From the NCBI GenBank assembly GCA_029747585.1, contig JAPEVF010000619.1:1-27406 (forward strand): DNA of 27,406 nt. Reading direction: 5' to 3'. This document shows positions 20,173 to 27,406 of the stretch, one piece after another. The DNA is from Pleurotus djamor (Eukaryota; Basidiomycota; Agaricomycetes; Agaricales; Pleurotaceae). Numbering within the stretch: position 1 is the first letter of the stretch; each line of letters opens with the position of its first letter. The notes under the pieces are model-generated. The model made no database searches and was not told the origin of the DNA. It worked only from the letters and a program-made list of their open reading frames with translations. A program made the translations under genes and the position numbers.

Positions 20173-22220
20173 CAGTCATCGCAGTCACGTTACTCAGTCA
20201 CCCATGCATCGCGATCACGCCTCGTGTGACTCGCGCTCGCATGATCGTTCGTTTTGATCCACGTTTATAGCTTCTCCAGCGTGCGCTGTTCTATCACGCC
20301 TCACTTATTTTCCATCAGGAATGCTGACTCGGGGACGGCGCCTCTACTACATGCTTCGCTGGCTCACTGTATACAAGTCGGGATGATGAGCCTCCGACTT
20401 TGTAGAATTACGCCGGAGGTCAAGACCGTAGCTGGAGCTCTTTCACACTTAGACCTCGAAGTTGTTTTAGAAAAAAAGGCTTGAGGGGTATACCCCTTCC
20501 TTTCGGACTAGGGGGAATATCATTTCCGTGCTGTAAGTGCCGTTCAAAGCCTTGCAGCTTACGTTGCCAACTNAAAAAATGATAACAGACTTCGTATGTT
20601 GAACAATGACAACACTGCGATGCTCGGACAAGTGATACTGCGCGTTAACTCACTTGTTGAGTACCAGCATAGTGAATCTCATCAGCAGTCCCCGAGTAAT
20701 AACCTGTGTTCGAGTGATTCTACACAAATCGTCGCAACTCTCACGATCAGGTTCCAACTGTCTGATACCGGTCTTATGATGATACTTCAAAATCGAATAT
20801 CTAGCTGCATCAGCAACGGCCTCCTTGACATCATCGAATGCCTGAAGCCCTCATATCAATTACCGCTTCATCACGTCTCGTCTTTTGTATCTCTGGTCCT
20901 CGTCGACCCTGATACCATCTGCCATATACGTACTACCGTTGACCACCGTTGACCGCTGACTCCGTCCTCAACGTCGCATATCGGGAACATAGCGCGCCCA
21001 TCGGAAGTGCGCCCAAACGCAAAACAGCCAAGCACCTCAATTTGTAGCATACGTATCAAGGGCCGGGTTGAGCGTGGGTGAGTCTAGTGGGTACTAGTTG
21101 ACTGTTGACTCCATCCATCCATCTGATGTTCTGCCCTATCATGGTAAATCTAGGATCCAAATACATCTTCGATTATAACGCAATAATTATAGTTCCTTTT
21201 GATTCTGCACCTGAGTGACGCTCTTAGAATCATCTTCCCTACGTCTTGCACATGGTATGAGAACTCGGTGGCGCTGGGGAATCTCAAATCACCGCTTCAG
21301 CAGCGCGTTCTATATTGACGACTGCATCAAGCCCAACATCCTCCTTGAGGATAGCCACCCAAATATGGTGGGTCGATCTTGTTCCCAAAGCGGGTCTCAA
21401 CAGCATCTTCATCAGAATCCCAAGATTTACGGCAGCGCCAAATGGCTCGGGGATTGGGCTTCTGGTTGATGGGGCTTTTATAGGAAAGTACTCGGTGATT
21501 CATACTAGGTTTATCAACATCTAGCATCTAGTCATGACGAATATTGCGTTTGACACTTGTAATGCGTCAATTTTGCGCAAGGAATGCATGGTTGTAGTTG
21601 ACTCGGAGCCAAGCAATGGCCGTTCGGGTGGTGACTCTCGTGTGAGCGACACGGAGTTCGCAAGGCCCATGTGATGTCGTTCCTCCTTTTCGTAGCCCCA
21701 AGAGGAGGCCTGGCAGTCATAAACATACCATATTATCGCAAGGTTTGCCATGCCCGATCGAAACACCTAGTATCAGCGAGTATGGTTCTCGGACGAACAA
21801 GCGAGTTCGTCGGACGTCACTGTGCGTCATAAAATGTTCTATACATACTTTAAAAGTATCAGGGCAACCAAGACAGCCGCGCGAGGATCAATGATCGTCA
21901 ATCTCCATGTCCGATACAGTTCTGCATCAAGATGTAATTGCAATTTCAACCGAAGCCCGACCTGCTCGCAGTGACGACCCAGAAGATTTTTTTTCGGCTT
22001 TCGAAGCCGTGAGGAATACTGGGCAAAATTTGGGAGCGACGATACTCGGAATGGTCGACGAAAATGGGGCGGAATCCCTCCTAAGAGTGATTATCAAGGT
22101 TGTGTTGATTCGTGGTAGAAGTACATTATGAGTAAGAAAGATGGTAAGCATGTATATGAGTGAAAATGTCCGAATGCGATACTAGTAGTGATGAGGTAGT
22201 CAAACCAGGAGGGAAAGTTT
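20173..22220. other. Two-kilobase region without a convincing gene
   Basis: The first 100 bp is the Tcp11-gene promoter side, with several CAGTCA/TCATCGC words. A single N at 20573 precedes an A-run. A 118-codon plus-strand frame (20596-20952) and several 60-85 codon frames on both strands were examined; none shows a domain or splice structure. GTTGACC/GTTGACT words repeat around 20936-21115. This may be intergenic or remnant sequence. Confidence 0.45.
21907..22131 (+). CDS. Possible small orphan protein of 74 residues (weak)
   Basis: The ATG at 21907 opens a frame reading MSDTVLHQDVIAIS followed by an acidic segment (SDDPEDFFSAFEAVRN) and a hydrophobic-polar helix-like stretch. Composition is protein-like and the ATG has an A-rich upstream region, but there is no family match, the opposite strand is also open, and no splice sites were needed. 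It could be real or chance. Confidence 0.25.
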   Translation: MSDTVLHQDVIAISTEARPARSDDPEDFFSAFEAVRNTGQNLGATILGMVDENGAESLLRVIIKVVLIRGRSTL

Positions 22221-23332
22221 TCAATCCTTTCGAAGCTTCTTGGCATGGCCCCTGTCTTCGTCCCTATCCTCCTCTTCTTCCCCTTCCTCCGCCCGACCTC
22301 TCTTTGCGCCGGAGCTCGACCCATCCGAGGGTGATGCGTGCTCACTTCCGCTTTCTTCGTCTTCATCACTGGAGTCCGTATCGTCGCTATCTTCCGTGGC
22401 ATCAGCTGGCTTCCCCTTGGCTACGCGTCTGGCTCTTCTCCTGGCCGCAGTCTCCTCTTCCTTCGCCTCAATCTCGGCGAGGCGTTGCTTGATGTCGGCG
22501 TATTCCTTCTGCTGCATCTCCTCCTTCTCGACTCTGATTTGGTCTAAGAACTTCTCCCAATGTGTCTCCTTGACCTCTCCTCGGACCTCGCCGTCGCCAG
22601 CAATCCGCGCCGTTCCGGAGGCGATAGCGTCACGGAGTCGAGGATCTCGAGCAGAGAGAGTCCCATCCCAGCGTCGCCTATCTTTCTTGATCCTCTGGTT
22701 CATGTCACCTTCAACACAGAACCTGACCCAGGCGGACTCTCGGGCAGCAATTGTGGCCTCAGAGATAGTCTCCTCGGACGTCTCCAGGAGCTTGCGCAAC
22801 ATGGTGCAATCAGCCTCCATATTAGCGTAGCCTTTGATAAGCTTTGCGACAGAGCGCTTGACAACGCGGACGGCGTGGTAAGAGGGATAAGGCTTTTTNG
22901 GGGACGGGNAAGGGTATCGTCAGGTTCAGGGGAGGAATCGATGTAGGGGGCTGGTTGGGAGGCTTCGGCGTCGCCCTGCTCGTTGGCCTCTGCATCGGCA
23001 GCGCTGGGAACCAAGTTATCGACGACATCCCCGGCTTCCCCTTCTGCGGATTCTTGAACCTCGTCGAGTTTAGCTAGGTTGGCTTCAGTGAGCTTCAGTC
23101 CCTTCTGCGCATTGCGGCTGCTTCGGCGTCTGCTAGGCCCAGGAGCCGGCTCTTCTTGATCTTTAGTGGTGTCACCTGCTTTGGGCTCGACCGGGAGGGG
23201 AGCTTTCTTCGTAGAAGGTTTGATGATCTTGTGAGAGGTTGGAGTGGTGGGCGGTGCGGATTCTGCTGCGCGACGTCTTCCACCACGACGGGGGACAGCG
23301 GGAGCCTTTGTGGGGCCTAGAATTTGTGCCAT
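22221..23332 (-). CDS. Charged, probably nuclear protein; frame broken by Ns
   Basis: This is a minus-strand gene starting at the ATG at 23332 and ending at 22221, about 371 residues if the frame is continuous. The frame shifts around 22890-22910, where two Ns (22899, 22909) flank a five-A run (minus strand). One extra base there would join the upstream frame to a sensible YHAVRVVKRSVAKLIKGY and the downstream frame. I therefore read it as one gene with a sequencing error rather than two genes. The N-terminal third is basic, Pro/Ser/Ala-rich (PRRGGRRRAAES, PSRRRSSRNAQ). The middle contains AWVRFCVEGDMNQRIKKDRRRWD and a Glu/Lys-rich probable coiled coil. The C-terminus is a Ser/Asp/Glu tract ending KKLRKD. 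No enzyme motif was recognised; nuclear or chromatin association is a composition-based guess. Confidence 0.65.
22899..22909. other. Ambiguous bases in a coding region
   Basis: N at 22899 and N at 22909, flanking a G-rich stretch and next to a homopolymer of five T (plus strand). This is where the reading frame of the 22221-23332 gene breaks. Confidence 0.9.
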
Positions 23333-24436
23333 CTCTTCGAATATTGATCTTGGAACACGATGGTGAGCGGGATATCTAAGAGGGTTGAGATTAAGTCGGT
23401 ACTTACAAGTAGTAATAGATGAATAGTAGGGTTGAACTAGTAAATGGATGAGATCGGAAGGTAGGGAGGCACTGCGGTATGAACAGAAGTGGGTGGAAAG
23501 GTGGAAGAAAATTTCCGACCGATGTGGTTGTGGTTGAAGTTGACTCGAAACAAAAACTGAACTTCATAAACAACCCGTTCCAACGTCATAGCTATTGTTT
23601 TATGTTGTTTACTCAGGGTCTACCACTTGCAATTACCGAATTCGTTGAACAATGGCGACCTCAAACCGCACGTGGCGAATACCCTCGATGCTCTGGCACA
23701 CGAATCTGCTGGCAGAGATAGGGATATGGAAAATATGCGAATCTGAAGGCCAGCGGTCATTTCCGAAGCCTCTAATTCAGGCGCGGTTCGTGTATGAAAT
23801 AATGCGAAACAGTCAGCTATCATGCCGAGCTCCTCACGATAAGGCGCTGCTACATAGCGACGACGCCCGCCTTTGAAGCCAGGATGGATAACAATTGCTA
23901 CACTAGATTTAGACAGTTGGAAGAGGTTCCCAGCCTTCCACCTTCATGACAACACAAATATAATGCCGATCATGATCGATCGCACCGATCAGATCTCATA
24001 AGTATGTCTAGGTTCTATTGTTAGCCACAATTTGGGCGAACCGTAGCTATGAGGCCTTCCACTCGTCTTGTCACGTCCGTAACATAGGCGTCGACGGTAT
24101 GAAGATAGGGGAGGAGGACAATAATGCTCAAAACAGTTTGTTGAAATTCCATCAACCAAAAATGGAAACGGAGAACAATGGGAGGTCTGTCCAAAAAGGG
24201 TCGCGGTCCCATATTCTAGTTCCGCTCGGAGAACTCCATTCTTATAACAGAACAGGCATACCACAGGCCACTGCATTGTAATCACCGAAGTCATAATCTT
24301 GTCCTCATACCACCACAATCTCCAGCAGTCTATCGCTGGGGACGATCCCGTTCTAGCTTTCCAACCACCCACAACCCCCGTCCTCAACGAACACAGTGCC
24401 ACTCATAATCTAATAACAGTACTCACCAACCAACCG
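23333..24436. other. Divergent intergenic region, no gene seen
   Basis: This lies between the divergently oriented charged-protein gene (-) and the SAP-like gene (+). Short frames on both strands (for example 23479-23721 and 23652-23876) lack domains, splice support or good starts. It probably holds both promoters; no clear TATA box or repeat was identified. Confidence 0.45.
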
Positions 24437-26258
24437 ATGTCTTCTAATCCAACCGTAACGACGGCCATACTGGGTTCCCTAAAGCGCAATGACCTCCAGA
24501 AGTTAGCGATGGTAACTCACCGACCTCCACTCTCCGTTTGCCCACCTTAATCATTTCCTATAGGCCAATGACATCAAGGCCAACCAAAAATCGGCGATCC
24601 TTGTGACGCTCCTCGTCGAAAAACACGGAGAAGATGGAGCAAGCTTCATAATTACCGACGCTCTCTCTTCGCTCCTTGCTGTTCCCGCTCCGGTTAGCGG
24701 TGCAGACGAGGCCATGGAAGTAGAACCACCTGTAGCAAAGGGCCAGAGAGGTCGAAAGCGCAAGGCCCAAGCGTACAACGACACCAGCACTGCTCCCGCT
24801 GTCGACGGGGCCGCAGAAGGTAGCACGAGGCGTCTCCGTGCAAGACGCGGCGACGTATCGCATGCTCAACAGGCCAGTGTGGTGCCCGATGACCCCGTAG
24901 CAGGTCCTTCAACCATTCAAGACAAGAAGGGTTCTCGAGGCAAAGCCAAAGCTAAGGACCAAAGCGTGCGAGCTCCAGCTGAAGGTGTCGATGCACAAGC
25001 ACAATCTCCCATCGACGTCGACGCTAGCACCGCCAAAGGCCCTGTATCCAAAACCGCTGTGGTGACCGTGAAGGTCGAAGAGAACACTCCCGCACCCGTC
25101 GATGCACCCGCTGAAGGCAATGGGAGGAGAAGAGCGACGCGTTCCGTAAGCAGACTCGGCGGGTCTCATCGCGGTGCCCGAGCTGAGATAGCGACTTCGA
25201 TGAACACTGTCGAAGAGGCAGAGGTCATGGCTCAAATCCAAGGGGGTGATTTTTCCTCATCGCCAATCTCTGGTGCGCAAGCACAGCCGCAAGTTTCAGC
25301 CGTTCCCGACCTTCCCACTGGCGAAGAAGTGGATGTTGGGGAGCAAACCATGTATGAAGCATTACGAGAGGCAAATGGCATTCGCCGCCCTCCCAGCTCC
25401 TACGGGTTCACCACACCGACGAACACGCCACCCTCGTCTCCCCTTCAACTTCCATCCAATCTCCAATCCCCGACTTCTCCTGAACCTTCGCAACGTTACG
25501 AAGGACCGGCGTCGCCGGACACCATCAAGGAAACAGTCGACCTAATGCGCGCTGTACAAGAACGGGATGACAAAATACGCGACGAAGTCGTGCAACTGCG
25601 CAATGACGCGCAAGCTGTCACGCAGCAAGCCCGCTTGTTGCAGGAGCGCATGAAGGCCGAGAAGGTCATGACCGACAGAACGGAGAGGTTACTGTCCCAC
25701 TGGCGCATTGGCGGCTACTACAACCAGAAGGGCGTTGAAGATGATTACGAGAAAGCCGTCACGGAGACCGGGGAGTGGAAAAAGAAGAAGGGCAAGGGCA
25801 AACAGAGGGAGGGGAAGAAGAAGGAATGGCGACCGCTTGAAGGATGGTCACACGACGCCATTTGGTCCGGAAGGATGCGAGTCCTCCGCGCGATCAATGC
25901 CGACCAGCAATACGAAATCACCACCTCGGACGAGGAGGGACCGAACGGGTTGATATACCGGATGAACAATGGGGAGGACGTGAATATCGAGATGCAGCGG
26001 GTCCACGGAGAAGAGGGTGTATTAGATACACTTGGCCCGGGACAAGAAGTCCCAGAGGGTTACTTGGAAGTCGTGAAGCAGCAAGAGGAGGAGAAGCGTC
26101 TGAGGGACGAGGCTGAGGCGGAAGAGCGAGAGAGGCGCAGACAGGAGCGCGAGGAGGAAATGGAGCGGCAGAGAAGCAGGGAGGAGGAAGACGCGATGTT
26201 GAAGAAGAAGAAGAAGGCACAAAAGAAGATGAAGGGGAAAGTAGCACCTGCTAATTAA
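24437..26258 (+). CDS. SAP-like N-terminus plus coiled-coil protein
   Basis: Two exons, 24437-24511 and 24564-26258 (52 bp intron, GTAACT donor, TATAG acceptor), join in phase to 589 residues. The first about 45 residues (LKRNDLQKLAMANDIKANQK followed by hydrophobic ILVTLL) resemble a SAP motif, the short helix pair used by many chromatin proteins to bind AT-rich DNA, split by the intron. A nuclear-localisation-like RGRKRK follows, then a long low-complexity Ala/Pro/Ser region. A coiled coil lies at about 343-400 (DTIKETVDLMRAVQERDDKI...). A compact conserved-looking segment follows (EWRPLEGWSHDAIWSGRMRV). The tail is Glu/Arg/Lys-rich and ends in a lysine tract. DNA or chromatin association is inferred from the SAP-like start. 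The full family is not recognised. Confidence 0.65.
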
Positions 26259-26319
26259 TCCTGCACGCCAGGTGACAACGAAGTAATGGATGAGCGTATA
26301 TATGTAACGAATGTAATGG

Positions 26320-27406
26320 TTAGGAGGGACTTTCGATGATTCTAGCACCTCCCTTGTCAACCGATAACCGTATTTTATCCCCCTTGTCCACGTCCTTGAA
26401 CTAGTTGCCTTCGCATCAGATCAATTTCTCCAATACTCCAAAGGGAGAACGACTTACCGTCAACTCTCTTGTCCTGTGCAGACTTTCAATCTCATCAATA
26501 CGATCCCTAACATCATCCAATAGGTCATCGAAGCCCTCTTCTTCACAGACCTCTCTGGCCGCATGCAAGATGAGCATCGAGTCAGGCCGAATGTCATGAT
26601 GAATATCTATTGATATGATGTTGAGACGGTCGAGTTCTTCGAGGAAGTCAGTTCGCGTCATGATCTGTCGGCAGCGGTACTACAAAGAACACATCAGGGC
26701 AAGGGCCAGACGGCAGTGAGAGAAAACATACATATGATATCTTCGGCATTGGCAGTCCTTCGAGGTTCACGTCCTCCTCTTTAACTCCCCTCTCGCGTGC
26801 GTCCTGCAAAGCTTCCTCCTCTTGTTCCTTCCAAACCTTCACGAACTCTCTCAACAGCAACCACGAGCAGCTACTCCACTTTTGCTCGTCCATAACATCG
26901 TCGTCGCAATCGTTGATCAAGCCAATTTGACTCAGCAACCACGCCTTTTCAACCTGGAGAAGATGGTCGGCCATTTCGTGCATGTCACGATGACGAGCGA
27001 CCTTATTGAGGTAGGCGAGTCGACCACCAATCTTCTGGACAATCGATGCGAAGATTGAAGTTGTGTTCGCGGGAGCCGGAGGGGCAGGCTTGGACTCGTC
27101 GTTGTCATCAAGTTCATCACAAACGGCTGAGGAATTATGTGCATGGTCATGATGCGGGTCCGAGAATATCGACCGCCTCATTCGCTTGAGTGCATGAAGA
27201 CTCTCTTTATGATCTAAATCATATATCGAAAGAACATGCATCCTCGACGCGGACTTCCTCATAACCGCAAACGGCCAGTAGTCGTCACTACGGGAAAGTC
27301 AACACCGAAAGGCATAATTGGTAGGGCAGGTCGTATTCACCTGCTGAATACCATGGTCATCACTCCGCTTGCAGCCCAAGCCTCCGCTTTTTGCTGAAGC
27401 TGGAGG
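26320..27406 (-). CDS. 3' part of a conserved fungal P-loop/AAA-type ATPase-like gene (partial)
   Basis: Exons on the minus strand are 27341-27406 (continues outside the window), 26732-27287, 26458-26679 and 26320-26400, joined by 52-57 bp introns with GTGAAT, GTATGT and GTAAGT donors. The reading frame passes through all junctions to a TAA stop. Notable segments are VFSSDDYWPF at the first junction, SRMHVLSIYDLD, IGGRLAYLN, VEKAWLLSQIGL, DEQKWSSCSWLLL, YRCRQIMTR, RPDSMLILHAAREV, DDLLDDVRDRIDEIESLHRTREL and FKDVDKGDKIRL near the end. From memory these match the C-terminal part of a fungal P-loop/AAA-type ATPase family, but the Walker motifs would lie upstream of the window and cannot be seen. 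Its stop lies 61 bp from the stop of the SAP-like gene, tail to tail, so the transcripts probably overlap. Confidence 0.7.

Noticed and set aside
20596..20952. 118-codon plus-strand frame as a gene
   Set aside because: No recognisable domain, no splice support and ordinary chance length for this composition.
21315..21400. CIKPNILLED stretch resembling the catalytic-loop motif of protein kinases (IKPxNILL)
   Set aside because: No upstream lobe, no DFG motif and no HRD aspartate context; the match is short and the rest of the frame is unrelated, so probably chance.
22240..22830. 196-codon plus-strand frame rich in Ser and Leu
   Set aside because: It is the antisense of the charged minus-strand gene; its Ser/Leu-rich composition is what the reverse of Glu/Lys/Arg codons produces.

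Overview
This window looks like nuclear DNA from a filamentous basidiomycete, most likely an Agaricomycete. Genes are cut by many 47-71 bp introns with GT(A/G)NGT donors, YAG acceptors and sometimes a TGCTAAC branch site. Pyrimidine-rich leaders precede several starts, and the best recognised proteins (a Trk potassium transporter, an eIF4G ending in MA3, a Tcp11/Sok1-type protein) read like their basidiomycete versions. Three N bases (20573, 22899, 22909) indicate a draft assembly. No tRNA, rRNA or CRISPR was seen.

Layout. Bases 1-11.7 kb are mostly a graveyard of gene pieces: a nearly perfect partial copy of the TRK gene (1-487), an LTR-like segment (490-821), a minus-strand region with a reiterated motif (about 960-2900), a decayed polyubiquitin gene with three tandem units (about 3900-5430), two weak small-gene candidates, a small membrane-protein gene (7691-8226), a tandem exon-intron array of unknown origin (9266-10640), and a 5'-truncated eIF4G with an intact MA3 domain (10837-11651). 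Bases 12.2-27.4 kb are ordinary genic sequence: the full 20-exon TRK transporter (12191-15828, +), a five-exon orphan gene (16802-17591, +), a Tcp11-domain gene (18348-20172, -), about 2 kb with no convincing gene, a charged probable nuclear protein broken by assembly ambiguity (22221-23332, -), a protein with a SAP-like N-terminus and a coiled coil (24437-26258, +), and the 3' part of a conserved fungal ATPase-like gene that runs off the right edge (26320-27406, -).

The genes do not form a pathway or cluster; they look like unrelated neighbours. The unusual content is structural. Several independent arrays of duplicated exon-intron units at different stages of decay lie side by side, bracketed by two direct copies of TRK sequence 13.6 kb apart. 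I did not find a convincing new multi-gene system. The best leads are the five-intron array, the MA3-only eIF4G derivative, and the TRK duplication next to the LTR-like segment. Exon boundaries were read by eye from splice signals and frame continuity, without transcripts or database searches.
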